DNA from: Oscillospiraceae bacterium
Lineage (GTDB): Bacteria > Bacillota > Clostridia > Oscillospirales > Acutalibacteraceae
Assembly: GCA_015066595.1 (NCBI GenBank)
Contig: SVNZ01000002.1
Span: 62,001 to 126,000, forward strand
Direction of reading: 5' to 3'
DNA: 64,000 nucleotides
In this document: piece after piece, positions 28,617 to 37,278 of the stretch
Layout: each line of letters opens with the position of its first letter
Numbering within the stretch: position 1 is the stretch's first letter
Notes under the pieces: generated by a model
The model's input: the letters and a program-made list of their open reading frames with translations, nothing else
What the model was told of the DNA's origin: nothing
Databases searched by the model: none
Made by a program: the position numbers and the translations under genes

Positions 28617-29837
28617 TTAAATATGATATACGTTTGGTAAATCACAAATGTTATGACAATCCAATACAATCTTATTCTGTAATTTCTCTATGTTATCCTT
28701 GATCTCGTTATGCTTAACCATAACAACCACTAAATCAACATCATTTAAGAAACTGTCAAGATCATGATACTGATTCTCTACTACGTCGTCAGTAATGAAC
28801 GGATCATAAACCTTGAGAGTAGGTGCTAAATGCTTTTTCTGACTCTTGAGTAACTGCAGAGTCGGTGAATCTCTCATATCATCAACATTTTCTTTATATG
28901 TAAGACCGTAAAGACCAACACGACTGACATCTGTAAGTCCGTTTTCTTTCATTATTTCATATACTCTGTTAAGTACAAAGTCCGGCATACTATCGTTAGT
29001 TCTCATAGATTCATCAATTACCTTTGCGATACTTGGGTAATCACCAACTAAAAACCATGGGTCAACCGAGATACAATGACCACCTACACCAGGACCTGGC
29101 TGTAAAATATTAACTCTAGGATGCATATTACAAATTTTGATAATTTCATAAACATCCATATTATCGTGTCTACAAATCTTTGCAAGTTCATTTGCAAAAG
29201 CAATATTAACAGCTCTGAAAGTGTTCTCTACTACCTTTGTCATTTCTGCTGTACGGATATCGGTCACTACGATGTCTCCCTGACAGAAAGAAGCATACAT
29301 AGTCTTTATCTTTTCACCGATTTCAACATTATCAGCACCAATAGTACGGTTGTTATGCAACAGCTCGTAAATCATATTGCCAGGAATAATTCTCTCTGGC
29401 GCATGCACAAGATGAATATCTTCACCAATAACAAAATTGTTTGCCTCAATAACCGGGCGAACATATTTGTCGATTGTGCCCGGAGAAACAGTAGATTCGA
29501 TAACAATCACTGCCCCCTTTGGAGCTACATCCATAATTGTTTTTACAGCATCAATAACATAGCACGCATCAACTTTTTTACTGAAATCATCATAAGGAGT
29601 CGGGACAGAAACAATATATGTATCTGTAACCTGATACTCAGTTGTAAACTTAATACCCTTTGCTAATGCTTGAGAAAACAATTCATCAAGACCGTCCTCT
29701 TTAAATGTTGTCTTACCCTCATTTAAAGTTCCAACAAGTTTTGCATTGTAGTCTGTACCGACAACTTCAACATCGTGTGAAGCAAGCATAAGTGCTGTTG
29801 GCAATCCAATATATCCCAGTCCTATTACATTAATCAT
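28617..29837 (-). CDS. wecC: UDP-N-acetyl-mannosaminuronate dehydrogenase (WecC-like)
   Basis: 406 aa from the ATG at 29837. AAGGAGC lies 8 nt upstream, and the longer frame to 29873 would run into the preceding gene, so the short start is chosen. The NAD-binding start is INVIGLGYIGLP, then VPTPYD, IESTVSPGT, and the catalytic-Cys block GGHCISVDPWF. The family oxidises the C6 alcohol of a UDP-sugar in two steps. Next to wecB, the natural substrate is UDP-ManNAc. The 15-nt gap to wecB implies co-translation. Confidence 0.93.
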   Translation of the reverse strand: MINVIGLGYIGLPTALMLASHDVEVVGTDYNAKLVGTLNEGKTTFKEDGLDELFSQALAKGIKFTTEYQVTDTYIVSVPTPYDDFSKKVDACYVIDAVKTIMDVAPKGAVIVIESTVSPGTIDKYVRPVIEANNFVIGEDIHLVHAPERIIPGNMIYELLHNNRTIGADNVEIGEKIKTMYASFCQGDIVVTDIRTAEMTKVVENTFRAVNIAFANELAKICRHDNMDVYEIIKICNMHPRVNILQPGPGVGGHCISVDPWFLVGDYPSIAKVIDESMRTNDSMPDFVLNRVYEIMKENGLTDVSRVGLYGLTYKENVDDMRDSPTLQLLKSQKKHLAPTLKVYDPFITDDVVENQYHDLDSFLNDVDLVVVMVKHNEIKDNIEKLQNKIVLDCHNICDLPNVYHI

Positions 29838-29854
29838 TTTTATCTGCTCCTTTT

Positions 29855-31150
29855 TTATACTATGCTCATGCATAAATTTTCTATTTTGTTTACTATGTTA
29901 TCGTGATCATACTCACTAATCAATGAATTTTCAGGTTTAAAATATAGCGGCAAATTTTCAGCCTTTAGTTCGTATTGTTTAAGTAAATAATCACACAACA
30001 ATTTAACATCATCAGGATTGGTTTGTTCAACCGCTATACCGAGATTCAGTTCACGGATATAACCTGTTTCCTCACCGTCATCACCTGCGCCACAGGAAAC
30101 ACAAATAATCGGTTTCTTGTTCAGGGTGTACTCAAACAATTTTGCTGAGAAAGAACCGGTTGTCTTGTATATCAACGCTAATAAAATATCAGCTTGTCCC
30201 TGTAAATCAAGTGCCTGTTCTCGTGGAATAAAACCAAAATTTTTGACATTGTTTTCTTCACCGTACTTTTTAGCGGTTTCTATCAATGTTTCGTTATTTC
30301 CACCGGCACACTCTAATATATAGTTAAATTCAGGATTTTCCTGTCTGGCTAGCTGTGCTGCTTTAAAGAACAAATCTGCTTTTCTTGTACCGCCATACAA
30401 AGAACCGGTATGTACAATATGCAAAACTCCATCATCTTTATATATCGGCTCTCTAGCATCAGCCATAGAAAAGCCATTTGTAATGTGATGAATTTTTTCA
30501 CGATCCGTAACTATATCACAAGACAGATATTCTATACCTTTTTTTGCTATTGAGATGACAGCATCAGCATAGACGAGTCGCTCTTGCATAATTTTTTTCA
30601 TTATCTTCTCATCGTGTCTATCGGTGTTGACAAAAGGCAAATCTCTGAAGTCGCTTATCCACTTACATTTAAGCTGTCTTTTCAGTTCATATCCTATCAA
30701 CATCTCGATAAACGGACAAGCAGATGAAATAACAACATCGATTTTTATATCCTTAGGGATAACGTTCTTGACGATATAGCGTGCATAACTTTTCGCTTTA
30801 CTTTTCATAGAGGAAAATAGCACTCGGTTTTTCATCTTTCGCACAAAAGACTCTTCGTTTTTATTCGCTTCATCTTCAGCACTATTAGTTGATGTCTGCC
30901 AGTCATCTCCTGTTGCACCACCAAAGTACTTTACCGCAAACTTTTCATAAGCTGTCTTTTGGTTGATTCTGGCAACTAAAATACCGTCATCGTCCTTAGA
31001 TATATCAAGTGACATATCCATATCGTCATGTGGTTGAGATACAACAATCACATTGTGCTTTTTAGCAAGACGAGTAGAAATATTGGTCCATCGAACGGAC
31101 GCTATATTCTTATCATGCTTAAAAAACGGAGTCACTACAAGTATATTCAA
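29855..31150 (-). CDS. Glycosyltransferase, GT-B fold (GT4-like)
   Basis: 431 aa. The N-terminus VVTPFFKHDKNIASVRW matches the glycosyl-transferase-4-like domain of deoxysugar/LPS-type transferases. ISDFRDLPF lies mid-protein, HTGSLYGGTRKADLFFKA opens the second Rossmann domain, and LLALIYKTTGSFSAKLFEY is the donor-binding block. A low-complexity charged stretch around residues 95-110 may be a surface loop. It overlaps the end of the GT2 gene by 4 nt (ATGA), showing translational coupling. Sugar specificity is unknown. Confidence 0.85.
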   Translation of the reverse strand: MNILVVTPFFKHDKNIASVRWTNISTRLAKKHNVIVVSQPHDDMDMSLDISKDDDGILVARINQKTAYEKFAVKYFGGATGDDWQTSTNSAEDEANKNEESFVRKMKNRVLFSSMKSKAKSYARYIVKNVIPKDIKIDVVISSACPFIEMLIGYELKRQLKCKWISDFRDLPFVNTDRHDEKIMKKIMQERLVYADAVISIAKKGIEYLSCDIVTDREKIHHITNGFSMADAREPIYKDDGVLHIVHTGSLYGGTRKADLFFKAAQLARQENPEFNYILECAGGNNETLIETAKKYGEENNVKNFGFIPREQALDLQGQADILLALIYKTTGSFSAKLFEYTLNKKPIICVSCGAGDDGEETGYIRELNLGIAVEQTNPDDVKLLCDYLLKQYELKAENLPLYFKPENSLISEYDHDNIVNKIENLCMSIV

Positions 31151-32154
31151 AGCTTCGCCTCCCCAACAAGTTTCTTATATATTCGCATTATCAAAACATA
31201 AAGCTTCGGGCATTTAGCAACAAAAAGCACCGACAGCTTAACGCTGTTTTCACATATCTTGCTGTGCTTAATAATACTGAGATTTTCTCTTGCAAACTCT
31301 CTTATTACAGCTCTTTCTGCTTTATATGACTCATCCTCGTATATTCTGTTAAATAATCCTACATAAAACAAAGCCTGTCGTCTTACTGCATATTCTAAAA
31401 GCTCAGGATAATTCTCCTTACAGTCTTTGCTCACAGTATCCCAGAAAAATACAGAATCAATCTTCTTTTGAGATACCGCAGAATTAGTGATAGCACCTTC
31501 TCGAGCTTGCAGATAGTTATACTTTGATTTGCCCACTACAACTAACCTTTTCGTGGTTTTCAATAGTTCTATATTAAATGGATTGTCTTCACCCAAGATA
31601 CCTTTGATAAATCTGACATTTTTATCCGGATATTTCAGGTTACCTAACTGTTCTGCTTTAAAAAGTTTATTCCACGCAAACGGATCAACTGTTCTTGCAT
31701 ACAAATACTCTTTTAAACCATCAAGTCCTTCATACACATTAACGCTATCGTCGTTTCCAACTTTCTCAACTTTACCATCGTCCCATATGCGGGTATAACG
31801 ACAACAAGATATATCTGCATCGTGTTCTTCTATAGCATCAACGAGTATCTCAAACATATCTGCATCAATGTAGTCATCAGAATCAACAAAGCCTATGTAA
31901 TCCCCTGTACTGACATCCATTCCTGCATTTCTGGCATCTGACAAACCACCGTTTTCTTTATGCACAACCTTAATACGCTCATCTGTTTTTTCGAGTTCAT
32001 CACAAATAGCAGGACAGTTGTCCGGAGAGCCATCATCAACTAAAATGATTTCAAGGTTCTTGTATGTCTGGTTAGTAATGCTGTCAACGCATCTTTTTAG
32101 GTAATCTTCTACCTTGTATATCGGAACTATTATCGATACTTTCTTGTTCTGCAT
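31147..32154 (-). CDS. GT2-family glycosyltransferase
   Basis: 335 aa GT-A enzyme. VSIIVPIYKVEDYLKRCVDS at the N-terminus, VDDGSPDN, NGGLSDARNAG and the metal-binding FVDSDDYID are the canonical GT2 blocks. AFAWNKL-like sequence (DPFAWNKLF) follows. The start at 32154 has GGAGAAGG upstream and is required because the catalytic domain begins at residue 6. It therefore lies 71 nt inside the 3' end of the polymerase-like gene. It adds one sugar to the growing lipid-linked unit, identity unknown. Confidence 0.92.
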   Translation of the reverse strand: MQNKKVSIIVPIYKVEDYLKRCVDSITNQTYKNLEIILVDDGSPDNCPAICDELEKTDERIKVVHKENGGLSDARNAGMDVSTGDYIGFVDSDDYIDADMFEILVDAIEEHDADISCCRYTRIWDDGKVEKVGNDDSVNVYEGLDGLKEYLYARTVDPFAWNKLFKAEQLGNLKYPDKNVRFIKGILGEDNPFNIELLKTTKRLVVVGKSKYNYLQAREGAITNSAVSQKKIDSVFFWDTVSKDCKENYPELLEYAVRRQALFYVGLFNRIYEDESYKAERAVIREFARENLSIIKHSKICENSVKLSVLFVAKCPKLYVLIMRIYKKLVGEAKL

Positions 32155-33466
32155 TAACCTTCTCCGTTCTAAATAATATCTCCTGTGATATAGCGAACAT
32201 AACTACACATATATAGGTGAATTTCTCCCTATGTCTAATAACTGAACCTGAGTTAGATACGCCCCATCCAAACATAACAGCTGCTATCAGTACTATTACT
32301 GTTAGCGTAATCAAATAACTTCCTAAATTATCATTAACAAGGGTCTTGTTCGGTTTTGTTTTAAATGCCTTAATTGTCAAATATACAACATAAATATAGA
32401 ATATTGTACTTCCAAAGAATGCAAGAATATCACCCGGACCACGCCACATCCATGGCAATGGTGAAAAAATAAAATAAAACATACGAATAGGGGTATTTAC
32501 TACTATATCCACTGCCGGAGGTAGCCCCTGTATGCCGATGACATATGCACCGCCACCAATTTCTCTGTCACCTGATTTGTCTAATATTGCCTCTGCTGAC
32601 ACCTCTCCGCCGAGTTTTCCCAGCAGATCTCCACCAAATGTAGAAATAGCAAACAGTGCAACAAACGCCATTATGATAACCATAACAAGTCTTGCTGGTG
32701 TAGCAGACACTTTTCGTTCTTTGTTGTTTACTAAAAACAACATCATAAGTATTCCTATGCCAATAGCAAAACCACCCATATGTAGCATCGCTCCGGCAAC
32801 AGAAAACAATATTGCCAAAACTATATTAAATGCACTTTTACCAAACCACCATCTTGTAAACAGATACAAAGATGAAATTACAAAAAAAGCAATGATTGAT
32901 TCTTGTAAAAAGAAAGTTGTAATCATCATCAAATTTGGCAAAAAAGCTGCAATCGTAATGGTTATTTTTTTCACCTTAGTGTCGATATCAAATTTGCACA
33001 AAATCTTATATACAAGAATGAGTGAGCACATTGCTAAAAACACATTGATAAACTGGGCAGTCATCTTTTGAACGCCAATAAATTTATACAACTGTCCTAT
33101 ATAGTACGAGTATTTAGTATAATCAACTTCCTGTGCTCTGGTACCAAAAGCATACGAAACTCCGATTTTGTGATACCACTCCGCATCGCCTTCACTATTT
33201 GGAAGTATAAAAATATGTCTACAGTACACGTCCCAAAGCAGTATAAGTATTCTTAAAAAAAACGATGAGAACAATGCGAGTTTTATACTACGCTCTTCTT
33301 CGACATTATTATTTTTTATTGAAAAGCTTATCCCCAAGCAAACTACAACTATGTTGATAACCAATAAAACCACAGCACATGTAGACTGTTCTACATCACT
33401 GTTCGGCATCAATATAAAATTGCAAAGGATACCTTCAAATATCAAAACTAAACTTGCAAAAAACAT
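32084..33466 (-). CDS. Polytopic membrane protein, probable polysaccharide polymerase (Wzy-like)
   Basis: 460 aa with about ten to twelve hydrophobic helices. A larger loop contains LPNSEGDAEWYHKIGVSYAFG, and a second loop GDREIGGGAYVIGIQGLPP. Such proteins are too divergent to identify by motif. The role is inferred from topology and from its place in an operon that has a flippase but no other polymerase candidate. A GT39/GT-C-type transferase is an alternative because of the Asp-rich first loop. The last 24 residues are polar and lie in the 71-nt overlap with the GT2 gene. Confidence 0.65.
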   Translation of the reverse strand: MFFASLVLIFEGILCNFILMPNSDVEQSTCAVVLLVINIVVVCLGISFSIKNNNVEEERSIKLALFSSFFLRILILLWDVYCRHIFILPNSEGDAEWYHKIGVSYAFGTRAQEVDYTKYSYYIGQLYKFIGVQKMTAQFINVFLAMCSLILVYKILCKFDIDTKVKKITITIAAFLPNLMMITTFFLQESIIAFFVISSLYLFTRWWFGKSAFNIVLAILFSVAGAMLHMGGFAIGIGILMMLFLVNNKERKVSATPARLVMVIIMAFVALFAISTFGGDLLGKLGGEVSAEAILDKSGDREIGGGAYVIGIQGLPPAVDIVVNTPIRMFYFIFSPLPWMWRGPGDILAFFGSTIFYIYVVYLTIKAFKTKPNKTLVNDNLGSYLITLTVIVLIAAVMFGWGVSNSGSVIRHREKFTYICVVMFAISQEILFRTEKVNAEQESIDNSSDIQGRRLPKKMR

Positions 33467-33493
33467 ATATTAAAACCTATAAAATAAAAGACT

Positions 33494-34228
33494 TTATTTG
33501 ATCGAACTCGCAATAGACTCTAATCTGTTAGTACCAATAGTGTTTCTAAGTAAACCAATCACATAACGTCTCACACGATACAAAAACGAGTCTTTACGTC
33601 TGCTGTTTTTCCAGCTTTGATCAAAGTGATGTATGGTATAGCTCTTCTTAGAAGGTTTATTGAAAATTCTGGAGAAGTTGTTTGGACAAAACACAATCTG
33701 AGGATATATAGTCATGTTTTTAATCGTTTGCAACTTACCGTTAAGTTTTACTCCATTTTTTATAAAATCTTCGGTTATTATATGTGTGTTGGTAACCATA
33801 TTCATAGTCCCGTCATCGTTAATAAACTTGGCACCATCATAATAGTCAAGCAACATTTTAATGACAGAATCCCCTGCACACGCTCCCATAACCGCTGTAA
33901 CAGGAGAATCCTTAACTTCAAAACCTGTAAAAGATTTATTTTTCAAAAACTCATCAATAGGCTTGAGCACTTCAACATCAGTATCGAAATACACGCCACC
34001 CTCATTATACAATGCGTACAAACGTGCATAATCAGATACAAACGCCCATTTTTTATTTTCATATGCCTGTTTTGTATAGAGAGTTGCATTGACATCTAAA
34101 TTATCTTCATTCCACTCGATAATTTCGTAGTCAGGGCAATACTTTTTCCAACTTTCAATACACTTTAAAATCAACTCTGATTTTTGTCCTCGTCCAAACC
34201 AACAGTAATGTATCTTCTTCGGTATCAT
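33494..34228 (-). CDS. GT32-type glycosyltransferase (DXD-containing capsular polysaccharide transferase)
   Basis: 244 aa. IPKKIHYCWFGRGQKSELIL opens the family. CIESWKKYCPDYEI and WNEDN follow, then AFVSDYARLYALYNEGGVY and the FDTDVEV block with the DXD motif. This matches the Gly_transf_sug/Och1-like group. The frame can begin at GTG 34231, but GGGAGG is spaced 6 nt from the ATG at 34228, so that start is used. Donor sugar unknown. Confidence 0.9.
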   Translation of the reverse strand: MIPKKIHYCWFGRGQKSELILKCIESWKKYCPDYEIIEWNEDNLDVNATLYTKQAYENKKWAFVSDYARLYALYNEGGVYFDTDVEVLKPIDEFLKNKSFTGFEVKDSPVTAVMGACAGDSVIKMLLDYYDGAKFINDDGTMNMVTNTHIITEDFIKNGVKLNGKLQTIKNMTIYPQIVFCPNNFSRIFNKPSKKSYTIHHFDQSWKNSRRKDSFLYRVRRYVIGLLRNTIGTNRLESIASSIK

Positions 34229-34245
34229 CACAATCCTCCCGGAAT

Positions 34246-35334
34246 CTATTTGTTATCAAGAACTGCGTTTATAGTTTTTTCAACAACAGAGTACTTTTCG
34301 AATTCTCTTTCCATTTTTTGTCTGCCTCTGATGCCCATCTGTTCTCTCTCTTCTTTTGTAAGGTTTAAGAACTTTTCCATATCTTCTACTATAGTGTCTA
34401 CATCCTGTTTTTTACACAGATAACCAGTCACATTTTCATCGACAGCTTCTCTACATCCAGGGATATCTGATGTGATCAGTGCTCTGCCAGTTGATGCCGC
34501 CTCAAGCAAAACATTGCTCATACCTTCATGGTAACTTGCAAGCACTACACAATGAGCAGCCGCATAATACGGTCTTGGGTTAGGTTGAAAACCATGGAAT
34601 ACTATCACTCCGTCTTGGACCATTTTTTCAACCTCTTCCTTGTACTCATCTTCAAAGAAGCCTACTACATCAAAAACAACTTTTTCTTTGTACTTTTCTT
34701 TGACTATACGCATAGCCTCAAAAGTCTCACTACAGCCTTTTTCTTTCATGATTCTACCGAGATACAGGATATGGACTCCACCATCCTCACTTGGGTACGG
34801 TTGATTTTTGTACGAATCAAGATTTACTCCTGCGCCATTAAGAACCATAACCTTTTCCTTAGGGATAATCCCTCTGTCGGTAAATTCTTTAGCGTTTGCA
34901 TCGTTTTCAAAAAAAACAATGTTGGACTTTTTTATTCCGGCTTTGTACATAACAGATGCAACAATTGACATGAATTTGCTTTGGAACGCAGTTCCAAGCC
35001 CTTGCACGTTCACACTGTAAGGAATCTTCTTCATTCTACACAAAAAGCCTGCATATACATTTGGCTTTATCGAATAGGTGATAACAACATCCGGTTTTTC
35101 TTCTTTTAGCACCTTGTTATAGAAAGTAAAAAGTTTTAAGTCTTCAAATAAATTTATTCCTCTACGGTTGATTTCAGTGTTGATGCACTTGCAACCCATA
35201 GCTTTAAAATCATCTTCGTGTCCTAAAAAAGGAACACTTATTACGACCTCACCTAATTTAATCAACTCGCCAATTAACTCTCGACGAAATTGCCACAGCA
35301 TATACGAGTGATTTGTTACTATTAAAAACTTCAT
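34246..35334 (-). CDS. GT4-family glycosyltransferase (PglA/WbpH-like)
   Basis: 362 aa GT-B enzyme. IVTNHSYMLWQFRRELIGEL, VVITYSIKPNVYAG and VQGLGTAF are typical of the group that adds the second sugar to undecaprenyl-diphospho-sugars (PglA-like). LYLGRIMKEKGCSETFEAM and SYHEGMSNVLLEAASTGRALI carry the donor site with the E-x7-E motif, noted here as two blocks. It follows the initiating transferase gene by 15 nt, fitting a second-step role. The exact donor is not predictable. Confidence 0.88.
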   Translation of the reverse strand: MKFLIVTNHSYMLWQFRRELIGELIKLGEVVISVPFLGHEDDFKAMGCKCINTEINRRGINLFEDLKLFTFYNKVLKEEKPDVVITYSIKPNVYAGFLCRMKKIPYSVNVQGLGTAFQSKFMSIVASVMYKAGIKKSNIVFFENDANAKEFTDRGIIPKEKVMVLNGAGVNLDSYKNQPYPSEDGGVHILYLGRIMKEKGCSETFEAMRIVKEKYKEKVVFDVVGFFEDEYKEEVEKMVQDGVIVFHGFQPNPRPYYAAAHCVVLASYHEGMSNVLLEAASTGRALITSDIPGCREAVDENVTGYLCKKQDVDTIVEDMEKFLNLTKEEREQMGIRGRQKMEREFEKYSVVEKTINAVLDNK

Positions 35335-35349
35335 ACCAATAACCTCTGA

Positions 35350-35973
35350 TTACTTAGTAGTCTTCTCTTCGTGTTTTTTTAACTCTCCGGTACCACCCTC
35401 AACAACACCATCACTTTTGAAAACGCTGATTATAGAACCAAAGAAACATTTCAAATCAAATGCAAAGCTGAGCTTTTCTACGTATTCACCGTCGAGCTTA
35501 GCTTTAACAGGAATCTCGAGCTCGTCACGACCGTTAATCTGTGCCCAGCCGGTAAGTCCCGGCATAACATCGTTTGCTTTATACTTATCTCGCTCAGCTA
35601 TCAGGTCTTCCTGATTCCACAGAGCTGGTCGCGGACCAATGATACTCATATTACCAACAAAGATATCCCAAATCTGTGGTAGTTCATCAAGACTTGATTT
35701 TCTTAAAAACTTACCAACCTTAGTAATATACTGATCAGGATTATCAAGCTGATGCGTCGGTACATCGTGAGGCGTAGACATCTTCATAGAACGGAATTTA
35801 TGTAGCTTAAAGTAAGTTTTGTTGATACCAACTCTTTTTTGTGTAAAAAACGCCGGACCCGGATCGTCGATTTTAATTGCAATAATCAAGCCCAGATAAA
35901 GCCAGGATAAAAAGACCAATGCTAAAAACGACAACACTACATCAATCAATCTTTTGAAAAACTTTGCGTACAT
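35350..35973 (-). CDS. Initiating sugar-1-phosphate transferase (PglC/WbaP-like bacterial sugar transferase)
   Basis: 207 aa monotopic enzyme. It begins FFKRLIDVVLSFLALVFLSW (re-entrant hydrophobic segment), then IKIDDPGPAFFTQKRVG, KLHKFRSMK, LRKSSLDELPQ with the catalytic Asp-Glu, GPRPAL and PGLTGWAQINGRD. It is the short form lacking the WbaP N-terminal domain, like PglC. It transfers a phospho-sugar to undecaprenyl phosphate and so starts repeat-unit assembly. First gene of the operon, with AGGAGG before the ATG and a strong promoter about 60 nt upstream. Confidence 0.95.
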   Translation of the reverse strand: MYAKFFKRLIDVVLSFLALVFLSWLYLGLIIAIKIDDPGPAFFTQKRVGINKTYFKLHKFRSMKMSTPHDVPTHQLDNPDQYITKVGKFLRKSSLDELPQIWDIFVGNMSIIGPRPALWNQEDLIAERDKYKANDVMPGLTGWAQINGRDELEIPVKAKLDGEYVEKLSFAFDLKCFFGSIISVFKSDGVVEGGTGELKKHEEKTTK

Positions 35974-36033
35974 AAAATCCTCCTATTATACAAAAAACGT
36001 CTATAACCCCAGAATTCCTATTATATCTCTTAC

Positions 36034-36062
36034 ATTTTACTATATTACTTATATAATGTCAA
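36034..36062 (-). promoter_or_regulatory. Promoter of the 18-gene polysaccharide operon
   Basis: Minus-strand consensus TTGACA (36057-36062), 17-nt spacer, TAAAAT (36034-36039). It is the only convincing promoter seen before the cluster, and no internal terminator was noticed down to 17456. Confidence 0.8.
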
Positions 36063-36149
36063 TTAAAACCTATTTTTTGACCAATTTATTTTCGCCTTTA
36101 GAAATGGCTTATTTATGCGGTTTTTTGCCATTTTTGATGAAACGCAGTA

Positions 36150-36182
36150 AAAAAACGCTCTCGGCTTTTCACCGAGAGCGTT
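36150..36182 (-). terminator. Terminator after galE
   Basis: AACGCTCTCGG (36154-36164) and CCGAGAGCGTT (36172-36182) form a perfect 11-bp stem. On the minus strand seven T residues follow. Confidence 0.9.
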
Positions 36183-36244
36183 AATTTATTATCAAGTATT
36201 TATGTTTTATGGTTATTCCATAACATTATCCAAGCACTCACTAA

Positions 36245-37261
36245 TCACACTTCATACCCGTTAGGGTTATTGCTCTGCCAGTTCCACGAATCTTTGCACA
36301 TCTCTTCAAGCCCTCGCTGAGCAGTCCAACAAAGCTGTTCGTTAGCCTTTTTTGGATCAGCAGTAACTATCGCTACATCACCGGGACGTCTGTCCATAAT
36401 GACATAAGGAATCTCAATATTGTTCACCTTTGAAAAAGTTTTAACAATATCAAGCACGCTATAACCTGTACCTGTACCAAGGTTAAAAACTTCAGTACCT
36501 TTATGACCATTGTTTATGTACTCAAGAGCTTTCAGGTGTCCATTTGCAAGGTCAACAACGTGGATATAATCCCTAACACCTGTACCATCGTGGGTATCGT
36601 AATCGTTGCCGAAAACACCGAGTTTTTCACGTTTCCCAACAGCCACCTGTGTGATATACGGCATCAGATTATTAGGAATACCGTTAGGACTCTCGCCGAT
36701 AAGACCACTCTCGTGTGCTCCAATAGGGTTGAAATATCGAAGCAGTACAACACTCAAATCACTATCAGCAACCGTAGCATCAGTCAGAATCTGCTCGTTA
36801 AATAGCTTAGTCCAACCATAAGGGTTAGTACACGATGTCGGCATTCCCTCTTTAAGAGGCACAACTTCCGGCACACCGTAAACTGTTGCAGACGAACTAA
36901 AGACAATTTTCTTCACATTAAACTCACCCATAACTTCTAAAAGTGTCAGGGTTGTATCAAGGTTGTTTCTGTAGTACATAAGCGGTTTTTCAACACTTTC
37001 TCCTACCGCTTTATAGCCCGCAAAATGAATAACCGCATCGATATCACACTGTGAAAAAAGCTCTCTCAAAGCCTTCTTGTCAGCAACATCAATTTTATAT
37101 ACAGCTACGCTTTTTCCGGTGATTTTCTCAATACGATCAACAGCTTTTTCGCTGGCATTATCAAAATTATCAGCAATAACTACATCGTAACCGTTATTCA
37201 AAAGTTCTACGCAAGTGTGGCTACCTATGTAACCTGCACCGCCTGTTAAAAGTACTGCCAT
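36245..37261 (-). CDS. galE: UDP-glucose 4-epimerase
   Basis: 338 aa extended SDR interconverting UDP-glucose and UDP-galactose (and often the HexNAc forms). [13 protein letters not shown] binds [16 protein letters not shown] and SSSATVYG follow, and NPYGWTK has the catalytic Tyr/Lys. The frame extends to a TTG at 37273, but GGAG sits 6 nt before ATG 37261, which fits the usual N-terminus. It follows the WbpM-like dehydratase gene by 17 nt. Together they form a precursor-supply operon next to the polysaccharide cluster. Confidence 0.96.
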   Translation of the reverse strand: MAVLLTGGAGYIGSHTCVELLNNGYDVVIADNFDNASEKAVDRIEKITGKSVAVYKIDVADKKALRELFSQCDIDAVIHFAGYKAVGESVEKPLMYYRNNLDTTLTLLEVMGEFNVKKIVFSSSATVYGVPEVVPLKEGMPTSCTNPYGWTKLFNEQILTDATVADSDLSVVLLRYFNPIGAHESGLIGESPNGIPNNLMPYITQVAVGKREKLGVFGNDYDTHDGTGVRDYIHVVDLANGHLKALEYINNGHKGTEVFNLGTGTGYSVLDIVKTFSKVNNIEIPYVIMDRRPGDVAIVTADPKKANEQLCWTAQRGLEEMCKDSWNWQSNNPNGYEV

Positions 37262-37278
37262 AATTAACTCCAATTAAA

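Noticed and set aside
29121..29666. 181-codon plus-strand frame opposite the UDP-ManNAc dehydrogenase gene
   Set aside because: Antisense shadow of a clearly conserved enzyme, without ribosome binding site or motifs.
32084..32154. Frameshift error joining the polymerase-like protein and the GT2 enzyme
   Set aside because: Each protein is complete without the other and the GT2 gene has its own GGAGAAGG site, so I treat the overlap as real and list it as a finding.
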